21,180 nucleotides of DNA from Miniphocaeibacter sp964345925. Lineage in GTDB: Bacteria > Bacillota > Clostridia > Tissierellales > Peptoniphilaceae. The notes below the pieces were generated by a model. The model saw only the letters and a list, made by a program, of their open reading frames with translations, was not told the origin of the DNA and ran no database searches. Position numbers and translations under genes: made by a program. The stretch covers positions 1 through 21,180 of the forward strand of contig CAYFSP010000030.1 of assembly GCA_964345925.1 (NCBI GenBank), read 5' to 3'. Shown here in pieces: positions 1 to 7,509 of the stretch. How positions within the stretch are numbered: the stretch's first letter is position 1; every line of letters starts with the position of its first letter.

Positions 1-220
1 CATAGTTATTTCTGTTCGGTATAAAACTGTCTAAAAAAGAGTTGCCATTCCAGCTCAATATTGTACTTATCATAATTTTTTTATACCATACATTGTAATT
101 CACTATATTTATTATTTTTTCTAAAGTATTGTTATAATCATTTATAAAAGACATATAGCTTGGTAATTTTCCCTGAATACAATATAGTGTATTCAGAATT
201 TCATTTTTATTATTTTCCAT
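1..220 (-). CDS. Partial hypothetical protein, N-terminal 73 residues
   Basis: An open reading frame starts with ATG at 220 and runs off the left edge without a stop. It is preceded by a good ribosome binding site (GGAGG at about 227-231). The visible 73 residues begin MENNKNEILNTLYCIQGKLP and are rich in Asn, Ile, Tyr and Lys. There is no signal peptide or obvious membrane segment, and I do not recognise a family. An ECF-type promoter (274-299) lies upstream at a sensible distance, which argues that this is a real, regulated gene. Function is unknown; only the start and the open frame are certain. Confidence 0.6.
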   Translation of the reverse strand, partial: MENNKNEILNTLYCIQGKLPSYMSFINDYNNTLEKIINIVNYNVWYKKIMISTILSWNGNSFLDSFIPNRNNY

Positions 221-273
221 TTCTAACCTCCATTTTTTTATTTACTTCCCTATTTTGTACTGCTTAATTATAA

Positions 274-299
274 GACGTTTAAAAATTGTCTTAGGTTTT
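274..299 (-). promoter_or_regulatory. ECF-sigma-like promoter B, upstream of the partial gene
   Basis: On the minus strand AAAACC (294-299) is followed by exactly 16 bases and then CGTC (274-277) inside the block ACGTCTTATAA. The AAC-type -35, 16-base spacer and CGTC-type -10 are the known layout of ECF sigma promoters such as those of SigW, SigX and SigV. The same block with the same spacing recurs at 441-466. Assignment to an ECF factor is inference; the repeat is seen directly. Confidence 0.45.
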
Positions 300-303
300 A
301 AAT

Positions 304-420
304 TTAAGAAAATTTTTTTAAATTTCTCAATGCATCTAAAATATTCTTTAAAATTCTCTTTGCTATATTTACGTCTAGTAAATTTTCATCTCTAACTATA
401 TCTAAGTATTTTTTTATCAT
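304..420 (-). CDS. Small ORF, 38 residues
   Basis: ATG at 420 to TAA at 304-306 encodes 38 residues beginning MIKKYLDIVRDENLLDVNIA and ending in a basic stretch (RNLKKFS). An AAGGGG ribosome binding site lies just upstream, and an ECF-like promoter sits at 441-466, which would start the message about 10 bases before the ATG. The peptide looks like a charged amphipathic helix with no membrane segment. No family is recognised. It could be a true small protein, a leader peptide for the downstream partial gene, or chance. The promoter and ribosome binding site are the main support. Confidence 0.4.
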   Translation of the reverse strand: MIKKYLDIVRDENLLDVNIAKRILKNILDALRNLKKFS

Positions 421-440
421 TTTAATCCCCTTACTTATAA

Positions 441-466
441 GACGTATCAAAAATAGAAAAGGTTTT
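441..466 (-). promoter_or_regulatory. ECF-sigma-like promoter A, upstream of the 38-residue ORF
   Basis: AAAACC (461-466), 16 bases, then CGTC (441-444) within ACGTCTTATAA on the minus strand. It matches promoter B (274-299) in both boxes and in spacing. The start point would fall near 430-434. Confidence 0.45.
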
Positions 467-492
467 AAAAAATAAAAGAATTTTGAAATAAA

Positions 493-538
493 AAAAGAGA
501 TAGCTAAAAGTAAGGTTGTTACTAAAGCTATCTCTTTT
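493..538 (-). terminator. Rho-independent terminator of the purine permease gene
   Basis: A perfect 13-bp stem, AAAAGAGATAGCT (493-505) against its complement (526-538), with a short inner loop. On the minus strand it is followed by a T-rich run (about 487-496). It lies directly after the stop of the permease gene. Confidence 0.8.
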
Positions 539-551
539 GAAATTATTTATT

Positions 552-1904
552 TTATTCTTCCTTTAATATTATATTAAGTATAAATGCTGTTATTGTTCCT
601 GCAGATATTCCTGAAGAAAATAAAGCTTCTAAAACTGATGGTAAATTTTTTACTATGTCCGGGTTAAATGTCACACCTAAACCTATTGTTAATGATGATG
701 CAATTATTATTAGATTTCTATTTGTAAATTTAACAAGTGATAAATTCTGTATACCCGATGCTGCTACTGTACCAAACATAAGTATTCCTGCTCCTCCAAG
801 TACTGCTGGTGGCATTATTGAAACTATTGTTGCAACCTTTGGGAATAAACTTATCAATATTAAAAGCACACCACTTATTATTGCTACAGATCTTGAAGCA
901 ACTTTTGTTAATGGTATAAGCCCAGCATTTTGACTAAATGTTGCTACTGGTCCAGAGCCTAAAAACGGTGATAAAAACGATCCAAATGCATCTGCTCTTA
1001 CTCCATTTGCTATCATATCGTCTGTTACTTCAGTTTCTGTTACTTCACCTATTACTTGAACTACTCCTATTGTTTCAATTACCGTTACTAAATATCCTGC
1101 TATAAACGGAATTACATATTTAAAATCAAAATCTACGCCGAATTTAAATATTGAAGGTGGTGCAAACCACGCTGCATTCGCTACTTGTGTAAAATCAACT
1201 TTACCTAGTGGAATGCATATTATGTATCCTACAACTATACCTATTAAAACAGAGGCTGAGCTAAGAACTCCTTTTCCATATCTATTTATAAGTACAATTA
1301 TTAAAAATACTGTAAACGCTATGGCTAAATTCGTTACCGATGCATAATCTGTAGCTCCTACTCCTCCCGCAGCCCAATCAAAAGTTACTGGAACCAATGT
1401 CATACCTATTAAAGTTATAACTGTACCTGTAACTACTTGTGGAAAAAACTTAAGCAAAGGTTTTACAAAGTAACTTAAAATAAATTCTAATATTGCTCCT
1501 AAAATACTAGCTCCAAAATATGCTGGTAATCCTCCACCCATTCCAACTATAATAGTTGCTGCTGGTGCTACAAACCCAAAATCCGTTCCCATAATCGTAG
1601 GTAGACCAGAACCTATTCTAAACGGATTTATACCTATTCCCCTAGACTGAACTATGGAACAGATTCCTGAACAAAGTAATGCTGCACTGACCAAGTATGC
1701 AGTAGATGCAACATCTACACCTGCCATACCTGCAATTATTAAAGGTACTGCTACTATTCCACCAAATGCTGTTAGAATATTTTGTAAACCCATTAATATC
1801 CCAATGGACATTGGTGGTTTATCTTCTACTCCATAAAGTAATTTCCCCTGTGTTTCAGCTTCATAAAGCTCCTTCTTTTTAACAAAAACACTTCTTCTTT
1901 TCAT
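552..1904 (-). CDS. NCS2 family purine (xanthine/uracil) permease
   Basis: A 450-residue integral membrane transporter for nucleobase uptake, expected to be a proton symporter with 12 to 14 membrane segments. The N-terminus carries the NCS2 segment with QNILTAFGGIVAVPL, and the second half has the signature QNAGLIPLTKVASRSV, which is typical of the xanthine/urate branch (QNxGxxxxT[KR]VxSR). The start is ATG at 1904, not the in-frame ATG at 1931: AAAGGAGG lies at about 1911-1918, and a promoter whose -10 box covers 1930-1935 would exclude the upstream start. The gene is monocistronic with its own terminator. The leader is only about 20 bases, so there is no room for a purine riboswitch. Substrate (xanthine, hypoxanthine/guanine or uracil) cannot be fixed from sequence alone. 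Confidence 0.88.
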   Translation of the reverse strand: MKRRSVFVKKKELYEAETQGKLLYGVEDKPPMSIGILMGLQNILTAFGGIVAVPLIIAGMAGVDVASTAYLVSAALLCSGICSIVQSRGIGINPFRIGSGLPTIMGTDFGFVAPAATIIVGMGGGLPAYFGASILGAILEFILSYFVKPLLKFFPQVVTGTVITLIGMTLVPVTFDWAAGGVGATDYASVTNLAIAFTVFLIIVLINRYGKGVLSSASVLIGIVVGYIICIPLGKVDFTQVANAAWFAPPSIFKFGVDFDFKYVIPFIAGYLVTVIETIGVVQVIGEVTETEVTDDMIANGVRADAFGSFLSPFLGSGPVATFSQNAGLIPLTKVASRSVAIISGVLLILISLFPKVATIVSIMPPAVLGGAGILMFGTVAASGIQNLSLVKFTNRNLIIIASSLTIGLGVTFNPDIVKNLPSVLEALFSSGISAGTITAFILNIILKEE

Positions 1905-1929
1905 GTATACCTCCTTTAATGATATACAC

Positions 1930-1960
1930 ATTATAACTCGAAATAACGTTACCCCGTCAA
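1930..1960 (-). promoter_or_regulatory. Promoter of the purine permease gene
   Basis: TTGACG (1955-1960) and TATAAT (1930-1935) on the minus strand with a 19-base spacer, longer than the usual 17. The spacer contains the palindrome TAACGTTA (1944-1951), which could be an operator, but nothing identifies a regulator. Confidence 0.5.
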
Positions 1961-2000
1961 GTTGTTTGTTAAAAGAACATGCTTTATAATGTAATATATG

Positions 2001-2026
2001 AAAAAAGACAGTTATAAAAACTGTCT
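2001..2026 (-). terminator. Terminator of the yedF-mscS-DUF951 operon
   Basis: An 8-bp stem AGACAGTT/AACTGTCT (2006-2013 and 2019-2026) followed on the minus strand by six T. Its first bases overlap the TAG stop of the DUF951 gene. Confidence 0.8.
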
Positions 2027-2249
2027 AATCTTCCTCAGGTTCGTAATGAACAATGGAAATAAATTTTCCATCCTTATTTTTTATTTTTCTAATTCGTTTT
2101 TCAAAATCCATTCTCGGTAACCATACAACTTTATTACATCCCTGACATTCCAATTTTATATCAAGTCCAGTTCTTAATATTTTCCATTGGTTTTCTCCAC
2201 AGGGATGCCCCTTTTTTAAAGTCACAATATCGTCCGTTTTATACTTCAC
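2025..2249 (-). CDS. DUF951 family small protein
   Basis: A 74-residue protein that matches the DUF951 pattern of Firmicutes: an N-terminal strand, then HPCGENQW, R-x-G-x-DI-x-L-x-C-x-GC, and a basic tail with FEKR. The Cys residues of CG and CxxC type could bind a metal, but this is inference. The start is GTG at 2249, five bases after GAGGTG (2255-2260). It is the last gene of a five-gene operon, 19 bases after mscS, with the terminator overlapping its stop. Cellular role is not known. Confidence 0.8.
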   Translation of the reverse strand: MKYKTDDIVTLKKGHPCGENQWKILRTGLDIKLECQGCNKVVWLPRMDFEKRIRKIKNKDGKFISIVHYEPEED

Positions 2250-2268
2250 ACAATCACCTCAAATTTCA

Positions 2269-3096
2269 TTATTTTTTATATTCTTTAATTTCTTGTAAAA
2301 ATAGCTCTCGAATCTTTAATTCCATTCCACTTTGTTTTCCTGGCTTTGTCCAAGCTATTATAGTTATTTTTACCTGTGAATTAATTCCAATATCCGTAAC
2401 GCCAAATAGATACGGCTTTACCGTAACATCATTATCTTTTTTAAACTTTAGGGAAATATTTTCCACAATTGTTTCGATAATACCAATATCCAAATAGTCT
2501 GGAATTGTTATCTCCACATATGATCTTTGATTTCCTAGGGACATATTCTTCACCGTTGTAATATTACCATTTCCAATGGTAGTTATAGATCCGTCAAATC
2601 CCTTTATCTTTGTTGTTTTCATTCCAAATTCAATTACATTTCCTGCTATTGTATTATTTATTAATACATTGTCACCAATGCCATACTGCCCTTCAAATAT
2701 TATAAATATTCCAGATATTACATCCTTTACTAGGGATTGAGCTCCAAAACCTAGTGCAACTCCTCCAATACCTGCAAATCCCACTGAAAGGCTTTTGCTA
2801 ATTCCAAATTGCTCTAAAATTAAAATAAAACCTAAAAAATATATTATATATTTTAAAGTATTGTCAATTATTGAAGTTATTGTTAAACTCTTTTGAATGT
2901 CTATAATTTTACTATTTAATTTTTCTGAGTTCTTAGACATGAATTTTTTAAATAACCTATGAACTAGTCTTGCTATTACCATTGTTACTAATAATATTAA
3001 AACAGAGGATAAAATCTTTCCTAAGAAATTCAAATTATTACTTTCGTTATATATTTTTTTTTTCAATTTCTCTATAATCGAATTAATATTATTCAT
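2269..3096 (-). CDS. MscS family small-conductance mechanosensitive channel
   Basis: A 275-residue membrane channel that releases solutes on hypo-osmotic shock. Predicted membrane segments lie near residues 24-44 and 79-97, followed by the pore helix region around 105-135, with the Gly/Ala-rich pattern AGIGGVALGFGAQSLVKD typical of MscS TM3. A soluble beta-rich domain follows (GDNVLINNTIAGNVIEFG and on). Length and layout match short MscS proteins such as B. subtilis YkuT. Its ATG directly follows the stop of the DUF3343 gene with no gap, so translation is probably coupled. Why a channel sits with a selenium/sulfur module is unclear; it may only share the transcript. Confidence 0.88.
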   Translation of the reverse strand: MNNINSIIEKLKKKIYNESNNLNFLGKILSSVLILLVTMVIARLVHRLFKKFMSKNSEKLNSKIIDIQKSLTITSIIDNTLKYIIYFLGFILILEQFGISKSLSVGFAGIGGVALGFGAQSLVKDVISGIFIIFEGQYGIGDNVLINNTIAGNVIEFGMKTTKIKGFDGSITTIGNGNITTVKNMSLGNQRSYVEITIPDYLDIGIIETIVENISLKFKKDNDVTVKPYLFGVTDIGINSQVKITIIAWTKPGKQSGMELKIRELFLQEIKEYKK

Positions 3097-3345
3097 TTAC
3101 ATCTTTTCCACTTCTACAATTCCATCATTTTTTTTATATTTCCAAATATATCCTATTGGCAAGTCCTCTTTTAACTTGATCATATCTTCTAAAGATTGTA
3201 TCTCCAACATTATAGCAAGGCCACAACTTCTACTAATCTCCCTTGGTGTAGGAATAGTCTTTATTTTAAAACCTTTGTTAATAAGCTCTCTTTCCGTCAT
3301 CATAGTATGATTTACAGATTCAAAAGTCAAAAGTACAACTTCCAT
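3097..3345 (-). CDS. DUF3343 putative Se/S carrier-like protein
   Basis: An 82-residue protein with one conserved Cys (residue 41) in PREISRSCGLAI, the hallmark of DUF3343, a family described as putative Se/S carrier-like. The N-terminal strand-helix (VLLTFESVNHTMMTERELI) resembles the small alpha/beta fold of the family. Its ATG overlaps the yedF stop by one base (TAATG), which indicates translational coupling. Adjacent yedF supports a role in handling selenium or sulfur as a persulfide or selenide on the single Cys, but this is inference from family and context. Confidence 0.82.
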   Translation of the reverse strand: MEVVLLTFESVNHTMMTERELINKGFKIKTIPTPREISRSCGLAIMLEIQSLEDMIKLKEDLPIGYIWKYKKNDGIVEVEKM

Positions 3346-3926
3346 TATCCTATTACCAAATTTTTCTTAGCTTCTTTTAAACTTTCATAAATAGTATACA
3401 TATTCGAAATTTCTCCAACTGCTAAATCATCTTTCAAATTATAGAAATCCAAACATGTTCCACAGGAAAATATTTCTACACCCTCTTTAGAAAGTTCTTG
3501 TAAATCGTCAATGACTGGGGAGTTCTTACAGGTTAAATGAACACCACCATTGTAGAATATTATGGATTTTGGTAAAGGCTCTGTCTCTCTAACAGTGTAT
3601 ATGAAGGATTTCATCAAAATCTTTCCTAATTCCTCATCACCATCTCCCATTGTGCTAGAACTTATTCCTATAACTAAGTCATCGCCCTCTTCACTTTTCT
3701 CTACAGTATCTCCATCTTTTTCTATTGTAACAATGTATTCATCTTCGGATATTGTAACTACGGAATATTTGAAATTTTGTCCTTTTGCCAACCTTGATAG
3801 ATTGTTCACTGCAACCTTATTATCAACTGTTGTTTCAACAATTCCAGATTCCATTTTATCCAATTCATTTTTTGTCATTATTACTGGTTTAGGACATGCT
3901 AAACCTTTAGCGTCTATTTTTTTCAT
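3345..3926 (-). CDS. yedF: YedF, sulfurtransferase-like selenium metabolism protein
   Basis: A 193-residue protein of two parts. Residues 1-70 are a TusA/SirA-like domain with the motif GLACPKPV (Cys11), which in TusA proteins carries sulfur as a persulfide. Residues about 83-193 are DsrE-like, with Cys133 and a SCGTC pair (Cys155, Cys158). The full-length two-domain form corresponds to the YedF family linked to selenium metabolism. The ribosome binding site is AGGAG just before ATG at 3926; the upstream gene stops one base before the start codon. Together with DUF3343 it forms a recurrent pair. No selD, selA or selB is visible in this window, so actual use of selenium is unproven. Confidence 0.85.
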   Translation of the reverse strand: MKKIDAKGLACPKPVIMTKNELDKMESGIVETTVDNKVAVNNLSRLAKGQNFKYSVVTISEDEYIVTIEKDGDTVEKSEEGDDLVIGISSSTMGDGDEELGKILMKSFIYTVRETEPLPKSIIFYNGGVHLTCKNSPVIDDLQELSKEGVEIFSCGTCLDFYNLKDDLAVGEISNMYTIYESLKEAKKNLVIG

Positions 3927-3927
3927 A

Positions 3928-4956
3928 TTATTCTCCTAACTTTAAGTCTCCTCTTGTTATACTATTTGTGTGGATTAAGTATAATCCATTTCCATTTACT
4001 ATTATTCTGTGAACATCATCTAAAGATCTGCTATTTTCTAGCATACCTTTGGAATATTCTACACAGTTATTTTTATTTGTTAAAATCACCTTATTGTTTA
4101 CAACAAATAAATTATTAAAATCTCCTTTTAATTCAAGGGCATTAGACAGGTTAAAATCTAAATCAAAAACATTTAATACATCACCTTCCAATAGATATAC
4201 ATTGGACTTTAGAACTCCAACTCCTTTAAAATCAGTTATTCGTCTTTTGGCTAAAATTTCAAAATTCTTCATTCTAAGAATTTGTTTATTACTTGCTATT
4301 AAGAACTCTTCCTTATCCAAAAATTGCGTATACATAATTATTTCACCATCAAAGGTTTGACTTATTAATTCATCCTCATCTATGTATTTAATATATATAT
4401 CCGATTTATACCTATCCTTGTCCAATCCTATAGTAGTCACCAACAATATATTATTGTCTTCTGATAATTCATATGTTGCAATATCCTTATCCGTTTTTAA
4501 ACTAGTAATTTCTTTTCCTTTTAAGTCCAGCAATAAAATATCATTATATCCTACAATAAATATAATATCATTCTCCAGTTTTATATTTCTAATTTCAAAT
4601 TTCACTGTCTTACTATTTTCAATATTACCCTTTTTATCAATAATATATATCTTTTTTTTATCATAGAAAATTACTTTATTTTTATCACCTGTAATAGACC
4701 CAGTTTTTGTAGGTACTGTGGATTTTAATAGATTACTTCCCTCTTCATCATATGATTCTAAGGATTTTCCTTTTAGTAAAAATATCCTATCATCTAAAAT
4801 CCCAATATTTTTATAGTCTCCTTCAAAGGGTATATTAGATGAAAATCCCAAACTCGTACTATTTATAGTAAAAATATAAATTATTGAAATAATAACAAAT
4901 ATTATAATTAAGGAAAAAAATAATATCTTCTTATTAATTTTTTTTAAAATTTCCAT
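3928..4956 (-). CDS. Membrane-anchored beta-propeller-like protein, DUF5711-like
   Basis: A 342-residue protein with one N-terminal membrane segment (about residues 11-31, very Ile/Phe rich) after a Lys-rich start, so the rest should lie outside the membrane. The outer part is a series of short beta strands with repeating patterns such as ILDDRIFLLKGKSLESYDEE and VLKSNVYLLEGDVLNVFDLD, which suggests a WD/PQQ-like propeller. Size, anchor and repeats resemble the DUF5711 family, but I assign this with moderate confidence only. It is the first gene of the operon, with a promoter at 5006-5035 and a GGTGAG ribosome binding site. It has no catalytic motif that I can see; function is unknown. Confidence 0.7.
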   Translation of the reverse strand: MEILKKINKKILFFSLIIIFVIISIIYIFTINSTSLGFSSNIPFEGDYKNIGILDDRIFLLKGKSLESYDEEGSNLLKSTVPTKTGSITGDKNKVIFYDKKKIYIIDKKGNIENSKTVKFEIRNIKLENDIIFIVGYNDILLLDLKGKEITSLKTDKDIATYELSEDNNILLVTTIGLDKDRYKSDIYIKYIDEDELISQTFDGEIIMYTQFLDKEEFLIASNKQILRMKNFEILAKRRITDFKGVGVLKSNVYLLEGDVLNVFDLDFNLSNALELKGDFNNLFVVNNKVILTNKNNCVEYSKGMLENSRSLDDVHRIIVNGNGLYLIHTNSITRGDLKLGE

Positions 4957-5005
4957 TTACTCACCAATTTATCTTATTATTATATATGCAAATTTATTTA
5001 TCTTC

Positions 5006-5035
5006 CTTATACTATAATACCATAACTATTTTCAA
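5006..5035 (-). promoter_or_regulatory. Probable promoter of the propeller-yedF-DUF3343-mscS-DUF951 operon
   Basis: TTGAAA (5030-5035), 18 bases, TATAAG (5006-5011) on the minus strand, about 50 bases before the first ATG. Both boxes are close to the vegetative consensus. Confidence 0.45.
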
Positions 5036-5059
5036 AGATTTAAATATTTTTTCCTCAAA

Positions 5060-5095
5060 AAAAAGAGACAATAATAATTATTTATGTCTCTTTTT
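5060..5095 (-). terminator. Terminator of rubrerythrin
   Basis: AAAAAGAGACA (5060-5070) pairs with TGTCTCTTTTT (5085-5095); AT pairs in the inner part lengthen the stem. It follows the rubrerythrin stop, with a T-rich tail on the minus strand. Confidence 0.8.
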
Positions 5096-5101
5096 AAAAA
5101 T

Positions 5102-5683
5102 CTAATATGTTTCTTTAAAAACCTCAAAATGAGCTTTTGGATGAGCACAAGCTGGACATAGTTCAGGAGCTCCTTTACCTGTATGAATATATCCACAGTT
5201 ATTACATTTCCACTCAACTACTTCATCTTTTTGGAATACTTCATCATTTTCTATATTAGAAAGTAATTTTCTAAATCTTCTTTCATGTCTATCTTCAACT
5301 TCTGCTATTTCTCTCCAAACATGAGCAATTTCTTTAAATCCTTCTTCATCTGCAATATCAGCAAACTTTGGATACATATCTACAAATTCTTCATGTTCCC
5401 CTTCTGCTGAAGCTAGTAAATGTTCTTTAGTTGTTCCTAACATTACTGGATATTCCCAGTTTACTTCTATAGCTTCGCCTTTTAATTCCTCATTTAAAAA
5501 TTTAAAAAATCTTTTACCGTGTTCTTTTTCATTTCTTGCTGTTTCTTCAAATATATTTGATATTTGAACATATCCTTCTTTTTTTGCCACAGATGCATAA
5601 TATGTATATCTCATTGTAGCTTGTGACTCTCCTGCAAATGAAATCATAAGATTTTTTGCTGTTTTTGTTCCCTTTAAACTCAT
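5102..5683 (-). CDS. rbr: Rubrerythrin (NADH peroxidase type)
   Basis: A 193-residue cytoplasmic peroxidase that reduces hydrogen peroxide in anaerobes. The N-terminal ferritin-like diiron domain (about 1-145) shows Glu19, Glu52-x-x-His55, Glu94 and Glu130-x-x-His133. The C-terminal rubredoxin-like domain has Cys160/Cys163 and Cys176/Cys179 for one iron. Length is normal. The start is ATG at 5683. The gene is monocistronic: a vegetative promoter (5736-5764), a perfect PerR-type box over the start point (5717-5731) and its own terminator. This indicates peroxide-induced derepression. Confidence 0.95.
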   Translation of the reverse strand: MSLKGTKTAKNLMISFAGESQATMRYTYYASVAKKEGYVQISNIFEETARNEKEHGKRFFKFLNEELKGEAIEVNWEYPVMLGTTKEHLLASAEGEHEEFVDMYPKFADIADEEGFKEIAHVWREIAEVEDRHERRFRKLLSNIENDEVFQKDEVVEWKCNNCGYIHTGKGAPELCPACAHPKAHFEVFKETY

Positions 5684-5716
5684 AATTATCCCCCTATTGT
5701 TATATTAATATTACAT

Positions 5717-5731
5717 TTGTAATCATTACAA
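5717..5731. promoter_or_regulatory. PerR-type operator
   Basis: A perfect 7-1-7 palindrome, TTGTAATCATTACAA, which differs from the PerR consensus TTATAATNATTATAA by one symmetric base. It covers the predicted transcription start of rubrerythrin, where a bound repressor would block transcription. Fur or Zur boxes have the same layout, but the peroxide-defence target favours PerR. Confidence 0.7.
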
Positions 5732-5735
5732 TAAT

Positions 5736-5764
5736 ATCTTATCAAGTATATAGTTCGCTGTCAA
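5736..5764 (-). promoter_or_regulatory. Promoter of rubrerythrin
   Basis: A perfect -35 TTGACA (5759-5764), 17 bases, and -10 TAAGAT (5736-5741) on the minus strand. The start point would be near 5729, inside the PerR-type box. Confidence 0.65.
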
Positions 5765-5798
5765 ACAACTTACTTATATTTTGCAGTTTATTTTTATA

Positions 5799-6631
5799 TT
5801 ATTTATTTTCAAGTATTACATATGCACCTTGGAATATTTTATCAAAGGCTTCTTTATATTCATCTTTTTGTGCATGTTCAACTAATGCCTTAGCCCATTT
5901 TGAATTTTCATTTCCTTTATTAACAATAAATCCAACTGGAAAATCTTTGGCTTTTCCATCTTCGATAATATAAGATTTCGCATCTATTCCTGCATTTTTC
6001 ATAACTGAAGTAAATGACACACTTGCATCTGCATCCTTATATGAGCCTGCGGTACTTGTTGTTTCAACTTCTTTAAGTTCTATATTCTTAGGATTTTCTA
6101 CAATATCTAAAGGAGTATAGAATTCACCTTTCTTTTCACCTAATTTAATCAACTCTGCTTTTTCCAAAAGACCTAACGATCTATCAATATTTGTAGGGTC
6201 ATTTGATATAATTACAATTCCATTTTCTGGTATTTCATCTATTGATTTATGTTTTGGAGAATATATTCCTAGTTCAGATGCATAACTAAATCCTTCTACC
6301 ATTGTTAATTCAGTATTATGTTGTTTATTAAATGTTTTTATCCAAGGCAAATGATTAAGAAGTAATCAATCTATTTCATTTGCAGACAATGCCTCTGCTG
6401 GTAAATTATTACCATCAAATACTTTTACTTCTAAATCATATCCATCTTTTTTCATAATTTCTGATAAAGCTTCTACTGCCTCTTTATTAAGTGGCATACA
6501 CCCTATTGTAATTTTTTCTTTTTCTTCTGATGCTGATTTTTCACTTTCTTTTTTTGTATTACATCCGCTCAATAGTAATCCAAATATAATTAAACCTAAT
6601 GTAACTTTAAATATATTTTTTTAATTTTCAT
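5799..6631 (-). pseudogene. metQ: metQ-like methionine-binding lipoprotein, frameshifted and with in-frame TGA
   Basis: The substrate-binding lipoprotein of the methionine ABC importer, broken twice. ATG at 6631 follows GGAGA (6637-6641), but after eight codons the frame is lost in a run of seven A (6616-6622 on the plus strand as T). One extra A restores a classic signal peptide with hydrophobic core and lipobox LLSGC, then a Ser/Lys/Glu linker. The mature part reads EKITIGCMPLNKEAVEALSE as in NlpA/MetQ proteins. At 6366-6368 a TGA interrupts the frame between NEID and LLLNHLPWIKTFN; the same frame continues to the normal end at 5799. With one added A the gene is 278 codons, the usual length. 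The homopolymer change could be a sequencing error; the TGA is less easily explained that way. Confidence 0.85.
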
Positions 6632-6648
6632 AACAATCTCCTTATTTT

Positions 6649-7473
6649 TTACTTACTTAATGGTTCTCCTACTTGTCCTCCTACATAACAATTATCATCA
6701 TAATTTTTGTTATATACTATTTCCAGTTTTGAATCTAATTTGCTTTCTTTTAATTTAGATTCTATTATTTTCTTTCCTTTATTACGCTCTAAAGGATTAA
6801 CCGTATCCCTAATGCCTTTAATAACATCGTCCAATAGATTATATGGAACTCCAACTGCCATTTCATCATTTTCCCAACCTGCTAAAAGTCTAGTACCTTA
6901 ACACATTAAACTCATGTTTAATTGATTGTTCACATATGGCAATGAAGTGACTTCTTGACAAATTGCCTGCATTCCTGAAATACTAATATTATTTACATGT
7001 CCTCTCATATTTGCATATCCCTGGACTATCCTCATTGCATTAAATGGATTGCAAACAAAAATTATTACATCAGGGTTAACACCTTTCATTTTTTCAAATT
7101 CTTCTAATGGTAAAGTCAAAACTCCGTATACTTGTTTTTTTAGATATTTCATATTATTAGAAACCTTTTTACATATATCTAAATTATTATATGCGCCTTG
7201 AGAATACCTTCTTTCACCAGATAGCATTTCTTCTGTTGGAATTTCAAGTCCTAAAGCTGTTGCTCCACCGCTACAAGCCATGTGACCCCTATGAAATTTA
7301 TATTTTTTTCCCGCTGATACCCTTTTGGTAATTGTACAATAGGACATTCTTCTTTTAGGCTCTTCTACATCAAATAAATCATACTCTTCTTTAGATTCAA
7401 TAAATTTTACAGCTATAGGATCCCTGTTAAGTTCTAGTAGAGCCTTTATCCATTTTGAATTATTATTTTCCAT
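6649..7473 (-). pseudogene. DUF169 family protein interrupted by an in-frame TAA
   Basis: ATG at 7473 after GGAGG encodes 191 residues of a DUF169 protein (DPIAVKFIES, then HRGHMACSGGATALGLEIP), ending NMSLMC. A TAA at 6898-6900 follows, and the same frame continues with GTRLLAGWENDEMAVGVPY to a stop at 6649. In intact DUF169 proteins this junction is a conserved Cys-x-Gly-x-Arg element followed by a DDEM-like segment, so the stop replaces one residue in a conserved motif. Total length would be 274 residues. The gene lies between metI and metQ in one operon. The family's biochemical role is not established. Confidence 0.8.
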
Positions 7474-7509
7474 ACTTTGCCTCCCTTCTTACAATATTTA
7501 ATAAAAATT

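Noticed and set aside
655..933. Plus-strand frames inside the permease and other minus-strand genes
   Set aside because: They are antisense shadows of clearly conserved genes, with no family match or ribosome site.
1905..2000. Purine riboswitch ahead of the NCS2 permease
   Set aside because: The predicted start point leaves only about 20 bases of leader, too short for the aptamer.
5032..5217. 61-codon minus-strand frame over the end of rubrerythrin
   Set aside because: It overlaps the rubrerythrin gene and its terminator in another frame and has no supporting signal.
6330..6368. TGA in metQ as selenocysteine codon, given the nearby yedF
   Set aside because: I could not fold a convincing SECIS hairpin directly after the TGA, no Cys or Sec is known at this position in the family, and the gene also has a frameshift.
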